Shown in pieces: positions 1 to 10,812 of a stretch of 64,000 nucleotides of DNA. The stretch comes from a bacterium (GTDB lineage Bacteria; Verrucomicrobiota; Verrucomicrobiia; Limisphaerales; J093): assembly GCA_021780105.1 (NCBI GenBank), contig JAJXZJ010000064.1, forward strand, positions 62,001 to 126,000, written 5' to 3'. Within the stretch, counting starts at the first letter, position 1. The number at the start of each line of letters is the position of its first letter. Both the position numbers and the translations under genes were made by a program. Below the pieces are notes generated by a model. It was not told where the DNA came from. It saw only the letters and a program-made list of their open reading frames with translations, and searched no databases.

Positions 1-844
1 CCAGCCGGCCGCGGAGCGCATTTTCCACGGTGCGCGGCTGCTCAAAGATTTCCTTGAGCATGTGGTGCGGAAAGGAACCGCGTTCGGCCGCCTCCGCGCT
101 GAATTCGATCTGGCTGATCTGCACGCGCGCCGTCTCGGAACCGAGGTTGGTGACGTGGAAATCGTCCGCGGTCAGCGTCACCACGTCGTAATCGTTCAGG
201 TAAACGACCTGCCGGGTGTGCGCGACCATGGCGGTGGCATCGCTGGCGAGGAAGTTTTCGCCCTGGCCGATGCCAACGATCAACGGCGAGCCGCGGCGGG
301 CACCAACGATCACGCCTGGTTCGTCCTCGGAAACCACCGCAATGCCGTAGGTGCCGATGACCTCGCGCAGCGCATGGACCACCGCCTGCGTCAGCCGTGG
401 CGACGACGTTTCCGGGGTGGACAGTTTCGCGTATTCGACGCCGATCAGGTGCGCCAGCACCTCGGTGTCGGTCGCGGAATGAAACTGGTGGCCTTCGGCC
501 AGGAGACGTTGTTTGAGCCGGTCGAAATTCTCAATAACGCCGTTGTGGACGACCGCGATACGGCCGGACTGGTCCAGATGCGGATGGGAATTCTGATCCG
601 AAGGGGGACCGTGGGTGGCCCAGCGCGTGTGGCCGATGCCGCTTCGCCCGGCGAGGGGCTGGTCGCCCAACAGAAGGCTGAGGCCCTCGTCAATCTTGCC
701 CTTTTTCTTGCGGGTTTGCAGCCCGCCGCCATCAAACACGGTGATGCCGGCGCTGTCATAGCCGCGATATTCGAGGCGGCGCAACCCCTCGAGGATGATG
801 GGCGCCGCCTCCCGTTTGCCGATGTAACCGACGATTCCACACAT
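1..844 (-). CDS. glmS: Glutamine--fructose-6-phosphate aminotransferase (N-terminal part, runs off the window)
   Basis: Cytosolic enzyme that makes glucosamine-6-phosphate from fructose-6-phosphate and glutamine, the first step toward UDP-GlcNAc. Translating the minus strand from the ATG at 844 gives MCGIVGYIGKREAAP, so Cys2 is the N-terminal nucleophile of the class II glutamine amidotransferase domain. Further family motifs follow: LEYRGYDSAG, GHTRWATHG, HNGVIENF and ATDTEVLAHL. About 281 residues are visible of roughly 610 expected, so the SIS domains lie beyond the left edge. It diverges from glgC across 91 bases. Identification is secure. Confidence 0.96.
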   Translation of the reverse strand, partial: MCGIVGYIGKREAAPIILEGLRRLEYRGYDSAGITVFDGGGLQTRKKKGKIDEGLSLLLGDQPLAGRSGIGHTRWATHGPPSDQNSHPHLDQSGRIAVVHNGVIENFDRLKQRLLAEGHQFHSATDTEVLAHLIGVEYAKLSTPETSSPRLTQAVVHALREVIGTYGIAVVSEDEPGVIVGARRGSPLIVGIGQGENFLASDATAMVAHTRQVVYLNDYDVVTLTADDFHVTNLGSETARVQISQIEFSAEAAERGSFPHHMLKEIFEQPRTVENALRGRL

Positions 845-870
845 GGCTGAAAAGGTTGCCGGATTGCTAC

Positions 871-900
871 TTGCCTGCCGCTCGCGTCGCAAGCTATAAG
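871..900 (+). promoter_or_regulatory. Candidate sigma-70-type promoter of glgC
   Basis: TTGCCT at 871-876 and TATAAG at 895-900 are separated by 18 bases, 35 bases upstream of the chosen glgC ATG. A very similar TTGCCTGCCGC -35 region precedes bioB at 30446. This is pattern matching only. Confidence 0.4.
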
Positions 901-935
901 GGGTGCGAGCAACGCGCAAGCAACGATTCAATGTT

Positions 936-2243
936 ATGACGACAGCGACCAACCGGCCCTCCGAAGCAGGCAGCGTGCTTTCGGTCATCATGGGCGGCGG
1001 CCAGGGTTCGCGCCTTTTCCCGCTGACCCGCGAGCGTTCGAAACCCGCCGTGCCGCTGGCGGGCAAATACCGGCTGGTGGACATCCCCATTTCCAACTGC
1101 ATCAACTCGGGGATGAAACGCATCTATCTGCTGACGCAATTCAACTCCGCTTCGCTGCACCGGCACGTCTATGGCTCGTTCAAATTTGACCATTTCAGCA
1201 ACGGTTTCGTGGAAATTCTCGCCGCCGAGCAGACCCCCACGGACACTTCCTGGTATCAGGGCACGGCCGACGCGGTGCGCAAAAACCTGATTCATTTCCG
1301 CAATCAGAGTTTCAACTACGCGCTCATCCTCAGCGGCGATCAGCTTTACCGGATGGACTTCCGCAAAATCCTGGCCCAGCACATCGAGACCCAGGCGGAC
1401 ATCACCATCTCCACGACGCCGGTGACGCGGCAGGAGGCGCAGTCGCTCGGCATCATGCAAATTGACGCGTCGCGCCGCATCGTGCGGTTCGAGGAGAAAC
1501 CCAAGGATTCCGCGGTGCTCGACGCCCTGCGCCTGCCACGCGAGTCTTACGCCCAGTTCGACATCCAGCGGAACGAGGATCTTTACCTGGCCTCGATGGG
1601 CATTTACGTGTTCAACCGCGACGTGCTCTTCCGGGTGCTCGACAACAGCCTCACCGACTTCGGCAAGCACGTCATCCCGCAGGCCATCCAGCGCGACCGG
1701 GTGTTTTCCCATGTCTTCCAAGGCTACTGGGAGGACATCGGCACGATTCGCTCCTTCTTCGAGGCGAACCTTGATCTGGTCAGCGAGCTGCCGCGGTTCA
1801 ATTTTTTCGACATGGAAGCGCCCATCTACACCCGGCCGCGCTTCCTGCCAGCCTCCAAGATCAACGGCGCCGTCATCAACCACGCCATCGTCGGCGACGG
1901 CTGCATCCTCAACCACTGCCGCATCGAGAACAGCATCGTGGGCGTCCGCTCGCTCGTGGACGCCAGCAGCTACATCAACCGCACGATCGTCATGGGCAGC
2001 GACTACTTCGAACCGTTGGAATCCATCAAGGCGAACGCCGCCGAAAACCGCCCGCGCATGGGCATCGGCCAAAACACCCGCATCGAAAACGCCATCGTGG
2101 ACAAGAACGCCCGCATCGGTGACAACTGCGTCATCACCCCGGCCGGAAAGCCGGAAAACGTGGACCACCCGCTTTACTTCATCCGCGACGGCGTGGTCAT
2201 CGTTCCAAAGAACAAGGTGCTGCCGAGTGGCACGGTGATTTGA
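936..2243 (+). CDS. glgC: Glucose-1-phosphate adenylyltransferase (ADP-glucose pyrophosphorylase)
   Basis: Makes ADP-glucose from ATP and glucose-1-phosphate, the committed step of bacterial glycogen synthesis. The 435-residue protein shows the nucleotidyltransferase signature GGGQGSRLFPLT near the N-terminus, followed by ERSKPAVPLAGKYRLVDIP and SGDQLYRMD. A C-terminal left-handed beta-helix region has hexapeptide-like repeats (for example INGAVINHAIVGDGCILNHC). The ATG at 936 was chosen because the in-frame GTG at 903 adds an unconserved basic stretch and lies only two bases past a candidate -10. Convergent with groEL. No other glycogen gene is in the window. Confidence 0.95.
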   Translation: MTTATNRPSEAGSVLSVIMGGGQGSRLFPLTRERSKPAVPLAGKYRLVDIPISNCINSGMKRIYLLTQFNSASLHRHVYGSFKFDHFSNGFVEILAAEQTPTDTSWYQGTADAVRKNLIHFRNQSFNYALILSGDQLYRMDFRKILAQHIETQADITISTTPVTRQEAQSLGIMQIDASRRIVRFEEKPKDSAVLDALRLPRESYAQFDIQRNEDLYLASMGIYVFNRDVLFRVLDNSLTDFGKHVIPQAIQRDRVFSHVFQGYWEDIGTIRSFFEANLDLVSELPRFNFFDMEAPIYTRPRFLPASKINGAVINHAIVGDGCILNHCRIENSIVGVRSLVDASSYINRTIVMGSDYFEPLESIKANAAENRPRMGIGQNTRIENAIVDKNARIGDNCVITPAGKPENVDHPLYFIRDGVVIVPKNKVLPSGTVI

Positions 2244-2288
2244 CGATGGCGTCACCAACGGGCCGCGGACCCGCTGCTTTCAGTGCCA

Positions 2289-2320
2289 ATAAAAATGGGG
2301 CCGGCCGAAGCCAGCCCCAT
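2289..2320 (-). terminator. Rho-independent terminator of groEL
   Basis: Read on the minus strand, ATGGGGCTGG and CCGGCCCCAT pair around a CTTCGG loop, followed by TTTTTATT. It lies 35 bases past the groEL stop and between the convergent glgC and groEL genes. A shorter U-run on the other strand makes it mainly a groEL terminator. Confidence 0.75.
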
Positions 2321-2354
2321 GTGATTGCAAGGTTCCTCCAGTGAGTCAGGCGAC

Positions 2355-3995
<1,641 letters not shown>

Positions 3996-4036
3996 AGTTC
4001 AATTGTGCGTTGTTGGTTATAATTGAGAGTATCCGG

Positions 4037-4330
4037 TTATTCGAGGATGGCCAGAATGTCGTCGGAGTTCAGGAGCTTGAATTCCTTGCCGTCCAACTTG
4101 ATCTCGGTGCCGCCGTATTTGGAGACGAGCACGCGGTCGCCGACCTTGACTTCAAACGGAACTTTCTTGCCGTTGTCGTCGGTCTTGCCGGTGCCGAGCA
4201 CACGGACAATGCCTTCCTGGGGTTTTTCCTTGGCGGTATCGGGAATGATGATGCCGCCCTTCTTGACTTCCTTCTCTTCGACCGGCTCAACGAGGACCCG
4301 GTCTCCGAGTGGTTTGACGTTTAGTGCCAT
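4037..4330 (-). CDS. groES: 10-kDa co-chaperonin GroES
   Basis: Lid of the GroEL chamber. The 97-residue protein begins [16 protein letters not shown] and contains the mobile-loop region [16 protein letters not shown] and the typical [17 protein letters not shown] and [12 protein letters not shown] segments. The ATG at 4330 is used because the longer reading frame from 4405 adds a basic tail that overlaps the dnaK end. It lies 71 bases after dnaK and 41 bases before groEL. Confidence 0.97.
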   Translation of the reverse strand: MALNVKPLGDRVLVEPVEEKEVKKGGIIIPDTAKEKPQEGIVRVLGTGKTDDNGKKVPFEVKVGDRVLVSKYGGTEIKLDGKEFKLLNSDDILAILE

Positions 4331-4401
4331 AGTTTGTTTTCTTTCGTTTCGTTTGGTTTGATGTCGAATCAACTCCCGCCGCACGAGCAGGCGGGAAAAG
4401 C

Positions 4402-6354
4402 TCACTTGTGTTTTTCGTCCACGACCTCCGCGTCAATGATCGGCCCTTCGTCCGATTTCTTCTCGTCGGTCTTGCTGCCATCGCCGGAAGCGCCCGCATC
4501 GGGCCCGGGCGCCGGCTGGCCCTTGGCCTGCTGCGCCCGCTGCTGCGCGGCCTTGTAAAGCTCCGCCGACACCGCCTGCCAGGCCTCATTGAGTTTGTCG
4601 CTCGCGGTCTTGATCGCGGCTGTGTCGGTGCCCTTGATCGCTTCCTTCACCGCGGCGACAGCGGTTTCAACCTTGCTCTTGTCGCCGGCCGAAATCTTGT
4701 CGGCATTGTCCTTGAGCATTTTCTCCGACCGGTAAACCGCGGCGTCGGCCTCGTTCCGTTGCTCAACTTCTTCGCGCTGCCGCTTGTCGTCGTCGGCGTG
4801 GGCTTCCGCGTCCTTGCGCATTTTTTCGACCTCATCCTTGGAGAGGCCGCTGGAGGCCGTGATCGTGATTTTCTGCTCCTTGCCCGTGCCGAGGTCTTTG
4901 GCGCTCACGTGCAGGATGCCGTTGGCGTCAATGTCGAACGTCACCTCGATCTGCGGCACGCCACGCGGCGCGGGCGGAATGTCCGTAAGCTGGAACTTGC
5001 CGATGGTTTTGTTGTCCTTGGAGAACTGGCGTTCGCCCTGTAGGACGTGGATTTCCACGCCGGGCTGGTTGTCGCTGGCGGTGGAGAAAATTTCCGATTT
5101 GCGGGTGGGGATGGTGGTGTTGCGCTCAATGAGCCGCGTAAAGACGCCACCGAGAGTCTCGATGCCGAGCGAGAGCGGCGTCACATCCAGCAGCAGCACG
5201 TCCTTCACTTCGCCCTTCAGCACGCCGCCCTGGATGGCGGCGCCCACGGCGACGACTTCATCCGGGTTCACCCCCTGATGCGGCGGTTTGTTGACGAGCG
5301 AGTGGGCGGTTTCGACCACTTTCGGCATGCGCGTCATGCCGCCGACAAGCACCAGCTCGTCAATTTTGTCGGAAGCAATTCCAGCGTCGTTCAGGCAGTT
5401 TTTCACCGGCCGGATCGTGCGCTCGAACAACTCGTCGCAGAGCTGTTCCATTTTGGACCGCGTCAGCTTCATGCTGATGTGTTTCGGACCGGAGGCATCG
5501 GCCGTGATGAACGGCAGGTTGATCTCATACTGCTGCGAGCTGGAGAGCGCGATCTTTGCCTTTTCCGCCTCCTCCTTGATACGCTGGAGCGCGTCCGGCT
5601 GTTTGCGGAGATCCATGGCGTGCTCGCGTTTGAACTCCTCCAACACCCAGTCAATGATGTGATTGTCCCAGTCGTCACCCCCCAGGTGCGTGTCGCCGTT
5701 GGTGGCCTTGACCTCGAACACGCCGTCGCCGATTTCCAGCACGGAAATATCGAATGTGCCACCGCCCAAATCATAGACGGCGATTTTCTCGTCCTTCTTT
5801 TTGTCGAGGCCGTAGGCGAGCGATGCGGCGGTCGGCTCGTTGATGATACGGAGCACTTCGAGGCCGGCGATGCGGCCGGCGTCCTTCGTGGCCTGGCGTT
5901 GCGAGTCGTTGAAGTAAGCCGGAACCGTGATGACCGCCTGCGTGATTTTTTCGCCCAGGCGCATTTCGGCGTCCGCCTTGAGCTTCTGGAGAATCATCGC
6001 GGAGATTTCGGGCGGGCTGAACGTCTTGGTTTGCCCGTCGGCTTCCACCTCCACGGCGGCGTCGCCATTCGCTGCGCGCACGACTTTGTAGGGCACGCGC
6101 TTGATCTCCTCCTGGACCTCGTCAAACTTGCGGCCCATGAAGCGCTTGATCGAGTAGGTCGTGTTGCGCGGGTTGGTGACGGCCTGGCGTTTCGCGGCGT
6201 CGCCCACCAACCGCTCGCCGGACTTGGTGAACGCCACCACGGACGGTGTCGTGCGCTTGCCCTCGGAATTCTCCAACACCAACGGCTCCCCGCCGTCCAT
6301 GACGGCCATGCAGGAATTCGTGGTTCCCAAGTCAATGCCAATTACCTTTGCCAT
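4402..6354 (-). CDS. dnaK: Hsp70 chaperone DnaK
   Basis: ATP-dependent Hsp70 of 650 residues. The nucleotide-binding domain carries [28 protein letters not shown], and [17 protein letters not shown]. The substrate-binding domain carries [10 protein letters not shown] and a region around [16 protein letters not shown], and a C-terminal lid ends [14 protein letters not shown]. It is the first gene of the chaperone block. No grpE or dnaJ is adjacent, which is less common than a dnaK-dnaJ pairing. Its upstream region holds repeated GTGTCA words, described separately. Confidence 0.98.
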   Translation of the reverse strand: MAKVIGIDLGTTNSCMAVMDGGEPLVLENSEGKRTTPSVVAFTKSGERLVGDAAKRQAVTNPRNTTYSIKRFMGRKFDEVQEEIKRVPYKVVRAANGDAAVEVEADGQTKTFSPPEISAMILQKLKADAEMRLGEKITQAVITVPAYFNDSQRQATKDAGRIAGLEVLRIINEPTAASLAYGLDKKKDEKIAVYDLGGGTFDISVLEIGDGVFEVKATNGDTHLGGDDWDNHIIDWVLEEFKREHAMDLRKQPDALQRIKEEAEKAKIALSSSQQYEINLPFITADASGPKHISMKLTRSKMEQLCDELFERTIRPVKNCLNDAGIASDKIDELVLVGGMTRMPKVVETAHSLVNKPPHQGVNPDEVVAVGAAIQGGVLKGEVKDVLLLDVTPLSLGIETLGGVFTRLIERNTTIPTRKSEIFSTASDNQPGVEIHVLQGERQFSKDNKTIGKFQLTDIPPAPRGVPQIEVTFDIDANGILHVSAKDLGTGKEQKITITASSGLSKDEVEKMRKDAEAHADDDKRQREEVEQRNEADAAVYRSEKMLKDNADKISAGDKSKVETAVAAVKEAIKGTDTAAIKTASDKLNEAWQAVSAELYKAAQQRAQQAKGQPAPGPDAGASGDGSKTDEKKSDEGPIIDAEVVDEKHK

Positions 6355-6700
6355 AGTATCAAAACTCGCCCCTACCTAAGCAACCGGGATGCCGAGTTCG
6401 ATAAAATTACACATCTTTATCACCATCAATTACTTGAAGCGATCGGCATCGTTTTCACCAACCGTGGTTTTTGTGCCGCGAGTGACACGATGACACTATC
6501 TGACACCAAGGCCGCCAACATCTGACACAATCGGATGACGCGGTGATCCGCCGCGGGTCGCGCCATACTGCCAGCTTCCGAAGCCAGAAAAAGCGTGTCG
6601 GCGGCCTGCCAATGGTTAAACTCGCGCCGTTCAACCGCTGCCGGTGTGTTTAAGGCCGGCGCGGCACAGTCTGCCGATTCAGTTGCCAACGTCTGATCAC
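6355..6700. promoter_or_regulatory. Divergent intergenic region between dnaK and the FAH-family gene
   Basis: The 346-base region contains no convincing gene. It holds an AT-richer stretch at about 6405-6440 just upstream of dnaK, where a promoter would be expected, and a cluster of TGACAC words at 6483-6528. No CIRCE (TTAGCACTC-N9-GAGTGCTAA) and no clear sigma-32 -35/-10 pair were found. The promoter assignment is inferred from position only. Confidence 0.4.
6483..6528. repeat. Four iterated TGACAC (GTGTCA) words upstream of dnaK
   Basis: TGACAC occurs at 6483, 6491, 6501 and 6523, with start-to-start distances of 8, 10 and 22 bases, close to one and two helical turns. On the dnaK strand the word reads GTGTCA. 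They lie about 130-175 bases upstream of the dnaK start, a plausible operator or activator position, but no known heat-shock operator matches. Confidence 0.5.
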
Positions 6701-7579
6701 ATGAAACTCTGTCGCTTCCTTCCGCGGGACGCTGCCTCGTTCACCGCCGGCCCGCTTCCATGCGTCGGCCTGCTTGACGGCGAAAACGAAGTCGTGAATT
6801 TGACCGCCGTGGGTTTTCCGTCCTTGACCGAGATGTTGGAACGCGATGACCTGCCAGCCCGGCTGGCGGAGGCGCTTAATCCCGGCCTTTCCCGCCTGCC
6901 GTTGGCGTCGGTCCGCCTGCTCGCCCCGGTGGAACGTCACGAAGTCTGGGCCGCCGGCGTCACGTATCAGCGCAGCAAAACGGCACGGATGGAGGAATCC
7001 GCCTTCAGCGCCTCGGCCTACGACCGCGTTTACGCTGCGGAACGGCCGGAACTCTTTTTCAAGGCCCCGGCGGAAAAGGTCGTTCACCCCGGCGGGCCGG
7101 TTGGCGTGCGACGCGACGCGCGCTGGACCGTGCCCGAACCGGAACTGGCGCTTGTGTTCAACTCTCGCGGCCGGCTCGCGGGCTGCACGGCCGGCAACGA
7201 CGTCAGCGCGCGGGACATCGAGGGCGAGAATCTGCTTTATCTGCCTCAGGCCAAAATCTATCGCCATTCCTGCGCGCTCGGACCGGTCCTGACCATCGGC
7301 GCGGACGAAACGGCGATTCGCGCCTGGCAGATTTCCCTGGAAATCCGGCGCGACGGCGCGGTGGTGTTCGCCGGCCAGACCGAGGTTGACCGGCTGAAGC
7401 GGCGGTTCGACGAACTGGCTGAATTCCTTTTTCGCTGTCAGGAATTTCCGGCCGGGGCCGTCTTGTTGACCGGAACCGGCATCGTGCCGCCGGATGAGTT
7501 CACGCTGCGGCCCGGCGACCACGTGCGCATCACGATTTCCGGCGTTGGTTCCCTGGAAAACCCGGTGGTTGGGGTCTGA
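6701..7579 (+). CDS. Fumarylacetoacetate hydrolase (FAH) family protein
   Basis: A 292-residue FAH-fold enzyme. The FAH core carries the metal-binding acidic pattern (PEPELALVF) and the NDVSARDIEGEN motif, and the C-terminal LTGTGIVPPDEFTLRPGD matches the family's late glycine-rich segment. The overall form (KAPAEKVVHPG, LYLPQAKIYRHSCALGP) resembles 2-keto-3-deoxy-sugar-acid dehydratases of this superfamily more than true fumarylacetoacetases, but the substrate cannot be read from sequence. The ATG at 6701 begins MKLCRFLPR. An NCS1-type permease follows 73 bases downstream, so the two may handle one imported compound. Confidence 0.85.
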   Translation: MKLCRFLPRDAASFTAGPLPCVGLLDGENEVVNLTAVGFPSLTEMLERDDLPARLAEALNPGLSRLPLASVRLLAPVERHEVWAAGVTYQRSKTARMEESAFSASAYDRVYAAERPELFFKAPAEKVVHPGGPVGVRRDARWTVPEPELALVFNSRGRLAGCTAGNDVSARDIEGENLLYLPQAKIYRHSCALGPVLTIGADETAIRAWQISLEIRRDGAVVFAGQTEVDRLKRRFDELAEFLFRCQEFPAGAVLLTGTGIVPPDEFTLRPGDHVRITISGVGSLENPVVGV

Positions 7580-7652
7580 ACGGGAGCCGTTCCACGGTAA
7601 CGCATGGCTCTTTTGGACTTGCGCGCCGATTAGAAACCGGCATAAAGACGCC

Positions 7653-9074
7653 ATGAGCAACCTAGAAAACTCGACAGCCAGTTCCCTACCCTCTTACATC
7701 ACCAGTGCCGTTCCCAATCCGGCGTCCAATCGCGGGCCGTGGTTCAAAAACACCGCCCCGACCTACGCCGGCATCTTCCTGTGGTTCGTCTTTTGGGATT
7801 CCATGTCTGGCAACGGGCTTTCTGTGGGCGGACTCGCACCGACACTGCTGGGCATCATCCTCGGCGGTGTCATCTGCTACGCCCTGTTCTATCTCGTCCC
7901 CGGCACCTTGGGTATGCAAACGGGCCTGCCACTTTACGTGGTTGGCACCTCGACCTTCGGCGCGGCGGGCGGTCTCATCATGCCGGGCTTTCTGATGGGT
8001 GCATTACAGTTTGGCTGGCTGGGCGTCAACACGTGGGGATCGTCGCACGCCCTGGCGGACGGTTTTCACGCCCCGTCGCTCTATGTTCCGCTGTGTGTGA
8101 TCTGGACATTGCTCGCGGCCTTCGTCGGCCTGAAAGGCATTCAATACGTGGCCAAGGTGGCGACGTATCTGCCTTTGATTCCAGTGGTTGTGTTGATCAT
8201 GGGGTTGGTGTTGTTTGCCGGTTCCGCAGGCAGCTACACGCCGCCAGCAGCCACCACCGGTTCGGGAAACGGCGGAGTTCAGGCCATGCTAGTAATGATT
8301 GCAGCGATCGTCGGATTCTTCGCGACTGCGGGCGCCGCAGGCGTGGACATTTGCAGCAACAACCGTGACAAGAAGGACGTGAGCATGGGCGGCATCGTCG
8401 GTATCATCATCGCCATTATGTTCACGGCCGGCATTTCGGTCATCGCCGTCGCCGGCGCACGGGCAGCGGGAATCATTGATCCTTCCGTCAACAACATGAC
8501 CGTCGCCCTCTCCAAGAAGCTCTCACCTGGTCTTTACGCTGCGGTCATGATCGGCCTGACGCTGGCTTCGTTCCCTGGCGCCTGCTTCTCGTCTTTCATT
8601 GCGGCGAACAGCTTCAAAACGGTCATGCCGAAGGTGAATCCGTTCGTTTCGGTCGGCATTGGTGCCATTGTGAGCATGATCTTGGCGATCACCGGTGCAG
8701 CCGGCAATCTACCAAGTGTATTCGGGTTGATCGGTGCCTCGTTTGGGCCAATCTGCGGTGCGATGTTGGTGGATTACCTGCTGGCGGGGGGCAAGTGGAA
8801 CGGCCCGCGGAGCGGCTTCAACCCGGCGGGCTGGATTGCGTGGGCGGTGGGCTTTGTCGCTGGAATTCTGCCGAACCCGATTGTGCCTGAGGTCATTCGG
8901 CCAAATGTTCCATTCGGTCCTGCGGCGTCATTCATCGGTGTTGATAAGCTTTGGACACTCTTGTGCATGTCCTGCGCACCTGTTACGGCCTTCATCGTCG
9001 GTGCGGTGGTTTATTTTGTTTGCGCCAAAATAGGCATGCTTTCGGCGACCGTGCCGATGCCGGCAAAGAAATGA
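7653..9074 (+). CDS. NCS1-family purine/cytosine permease-like transporter
   Basis: Inner-membrane secondary transporter of 473 residues with about 12 hydrophobic segments. The N-terminal RGPWFKNTAPTYAGIFLW and GLPLYVVGTSTFGAAGG segments, and the later GAAGVDICSNNRDKKDV loop, are typical of the nucleobase:cation symporter-1 (CodB-like) family. The substrate is probably a nucleobase or related heterocycle, but this is unproven. It starts at the ATG at 7653 and is followed by a strong terminator, so it probably ends a two-gene unit with the FAH-family gene. Confidence 0.85.
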   Translation: MSNLENSTASSLPSYITSAVPNPASNRGPWFKNTAPTYAGIFLWFVFWDSMSGNGLSVGGLAPTLLGIILGGVICYALFYLVPGTLGMQTGLPLYVVGTSTFGAAGGLIMPGFLMGALQFGWLGVNTWGSSHALADGFHAPSLYVPLCVIWTLLAAFVGLKGIQYVAKVATYLPLIPVVVLIMGLVLFAGSAGSYTPPAATTGSGNGGVQAMLVMIAAIVGFFATAGAAGVDICSNNRDKKDVSMGGIVGIIIAIMFTAGISVIAVAGARAAGIIDPSVNNMTVALSKKLSPGLYAAVMIGLTLASFPGACFSSFIAANSFKTVMPKVNPFVSVGIGAIVSMILAITGAAGNLPSVFGLIGASFGPICGAMLVDYLLAGGKWNGPRSGFNPAGWIAWAVGFVAGILPNPIVPEVIRPNVPFGPAASFIGVDKLWTLLCMSCAPVTAFIVGAVVYFVCAKIGMLSATVPMPAKK

Positions 9075-9104
9075 TTCACGACCAGTTCGGTTGAATTCGC
9101 AGAG

Positions 9105-9130
9105 GGCGGTTCCATTCGGAGCCGCCTTTT
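9105..9130 (+). terminator. Rho-independent terminator after the NCS1 permease
   Basis: GGCGGTTCC at 9105-9113 pairs over nine positions (one G-T) with GGAGCCGCC at 9118-9126 around an ATTC loop. TTTTGGTTTG follows. It lies 31 bases past the permease stop. Confidence 0.8.
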
Positions 9131-9236
9131 GGTTTGTGCGCAACCCGTCCCACACGCTGCCACTTCCAAGCAACAACTCCACCGTGCCCGCCCGCCTCGT
9201 CATTCCAAAACGAGCTTTCCGACGGCGGGAGAGTGT

Positions 9237-10292
9237 TCAGCGCGCCGGCGGCGTCTTTTCAAGAAACCGGTCAAACCGCCGGCTCACGGAGAATTGGATC
9301 GTGTCGCCGGGCTTGCGGACTACCTGGGCGGCGGCGGCTTCCTCCGTCTCCACCAGTTTCAACCCGTCCGTCGGCCCCAGCACGCTCACCACCTTGCACA
9401 AGGCGTCCGCCGTCATGCCGGTGGGCGCGATCGTCGTCACCAGACTGTGATCCGTGAGGCCGATGCCGGTGCGCGGGTCCACGACGTGCGAATAGCGTTT
9501 GCCGTCAATTTCAAGCCGCTGAAACAAATCGCCCGAGGTGCTCACGGCCATCCGGCGCAGCACGGCGAAACGCGGCGGCGGGGCGTTCGTCACGTCGAGC
9601 GGCGCGATTTCAATGCGCCAGCCCGGCCTGCCCGGCGGCGGATCGCCGACCGAGATGTCCCCCGCCCCGGCCACAAGCGCCCGGCGGAAGCCGTGGTTTT
9701 CCAGGGTCCGCAGCGCTTCCTGCGCGGCATAGCCTTTCGCAATGCCGCCCAGGTCCAGCCGCATGTTCGGGGCCACCAACTGGACGGAGTGATTCTTGGG
9801 GTTCAACTCGAGGAGTTCGTAGCCGACGGATTTGCGCGCCCGCGCCAGCCATTGGGGACTGGGCATTTGATGCTCGCGCCGCGCCCGCCGCCAGAGGTTC
9901 ACGTAAGGCCCCACGGTGATGTCGAACGCGCCGGCGCTGCGCCGGGCGAAATCCTGCGCGGCGACCAGCACGCGCCACAAATCCTCGCTCACCGGCACCC
10001 ATTGGCCGGAGCCGGAAGTCCGCGACAGGCGGCTCAACTCGCTGTCGTCATCGTAATCGCTCATGATGCCGTTCAACTCGCTAATGCGTGCAAACGCGGC
10101 TTTGGCCGCGGCCCTGGCCGTGGTTTCGTTTGGGGCGTAGAGGACGATGCGGAACGGCACGCCCATTTGCGGCGACCGGAATTCATACCGGTCCAACGCC
10201 ACGGGCGGCGTGGAACGACAGGACGTGATCAGGACGGCCAGCGAACCAACCAGCAGGCTGGTCCAGGGCGCAACACGGAGCCAACGACGCAT
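9237..10292 (-). CDS. apbE: FAD:protein FMN transferase, lipoprotein form
   Basis: Attaches FMN covalently to Thr/Ser of partner flavoproteins in the periplasm (ApbE family). The 351-residue protein starts with a signal peptide ending in a lipobox (LITSC, Cys25), so it should be a membrane-anchored lipoprotein. Family motifs are LDLGGIAKGYAAQEA, the AGAGDISVGDPP flavin/metal segment, and HVVDPRTG near the C-terminus. No Nqr/Rnf operon or obvious flavinylation target lies beside it, so its client is elsewhere. The gene is preceded by a promoter-like sequence ending five bases before its ATG. Confidence 0.93.
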   Translation of the reverse strand: MRRWLRVAPWTSLLVGSLAVLITSCRSTPPVALDRYEFRSPQMGVPFRIVLYAPNETTARAAAKAAFARISELNGIMSDYDDDSELSRLSRTSGSGQWVPVSEDLWRVLVAAQDFARRSAGAFDITVGPYVNLWRRARREHQMPSPQWLARARKSVGYELLELNPKNHSVQLVAPNMRLDLGGIAKGYAAQEALRTLENHGFRRALVAGAGDISVGDPPPGRPGWRIEIAPLDVTNAPPPRFAVLRRMAVSTSGDLFQRLEIDGKRYSHVVDPRTGIGLTDHSLVTTIAPTGMTADALCKVVSVLGPTDGLKLVETEEAAAAQVVRKPGDTIQFSVSRRFDRFLEKTPPAR

Positions 10293-10297
10293 GGCGC

Positions 10298-10327
10298 ACT
10301 TTAGCCGGCGAAGCGGCGGCGCGTCCA
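10298..10327 (-). promoter_or_regulatory. Candidate promoter of apbE, leaderless layout
   Basis: On the minus strand TGGACG (10327-10322) and TAAAGT (10303-10298) are 18 bases apart. The -10 ends five bases before the apbE ATG, so the transcript would begin at or next to the start codon. Confidence 0.45.
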
Positions 10328-10355
10328 GCGGTTGTGCCGGCAGGGGCGATCGAAC

Positions 10356-10703
10356 TCAGCCCGCCGCCTGGTGAAAAAGCGTCAGCAGCATGGCGAACCG
10401 CTCCGTGGCCTTGACGCCGTGCGGCAGGTTTGGCGGCATGTGGACGAGATCGCCGGCCTTGAGTTGATGCGCTTTCCCCGCCAGCGAAAACTCGCAGGCG
10501 CCGGAGAGAATCTCCACCAGCGCCCGGTGCGGCGAGGTGTGTTCGCTCAACTCCTGTCCGGCGTCGAAGCCGAACAAGACGACACGCGCCGTCGGGATCT
10601 TGAACAACGTGCGGCTGACAATGCCGTTCGGGGCAAACTGGGTTTCCGCGGCCAGCGATAACACCGCCGGCTGGTCCAGCACGATCATGGTTTGTTCGCT
10701 CAT
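10356..10703 (-). CDS. Small cupin-domain protein
   Basis: A single-domain cupin of 115 residues. The first cupin motif is represented by SEHTSPHRALVEILSGACEF and the second by LKAGDLVHMPPNLPHGVKA. The His/Glu positions are partly conserved, with HTSPH lacking the second classic H of HxH, so metal binding is likely but not certain. It resembles small cupins thought to bind sugars or small acids. It stands alone between apbE and a kinase gene, and no function can be assigned. Confidence 0.8.
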   Translation of the reverse strand: MSEQTMIVLDQPAVLSLAAETQFAPNGIVSRTLFKIPTARVVLFGFDAGQELSEHTSPHRALVEILSGACEFSLAGKAHQLKAGDLVHMPPNLPHGVKATERFAMLLTLFHQAAG

Positions 10704-10812
10704 GACGGCAGTTTACACCATGATGGCGATGGCGCCTTGATGCAGGTCAACCGCCGGTTGCGCCGCGCACCGGGTCGCGCGCGTCAAGAAATCCATCAGG
10801 CCACGGCGGCGA

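Noticed and set aside
3996..4036. CAATT/AATTG inverted repeat between groES and groEL as an operator
   Set aside because: Short, imperfect, with a 16-base spacing; likely chance.
6355..6700. CIRCE element or sigma-32 promoter before dnaK
   Set aside because: No TTAGCACTC-N9-GAGTGCTAA and no CTTGAA/CCCCAT pair at correct spacing on the dnaK strand; the only CTTGAA is on the other strand.
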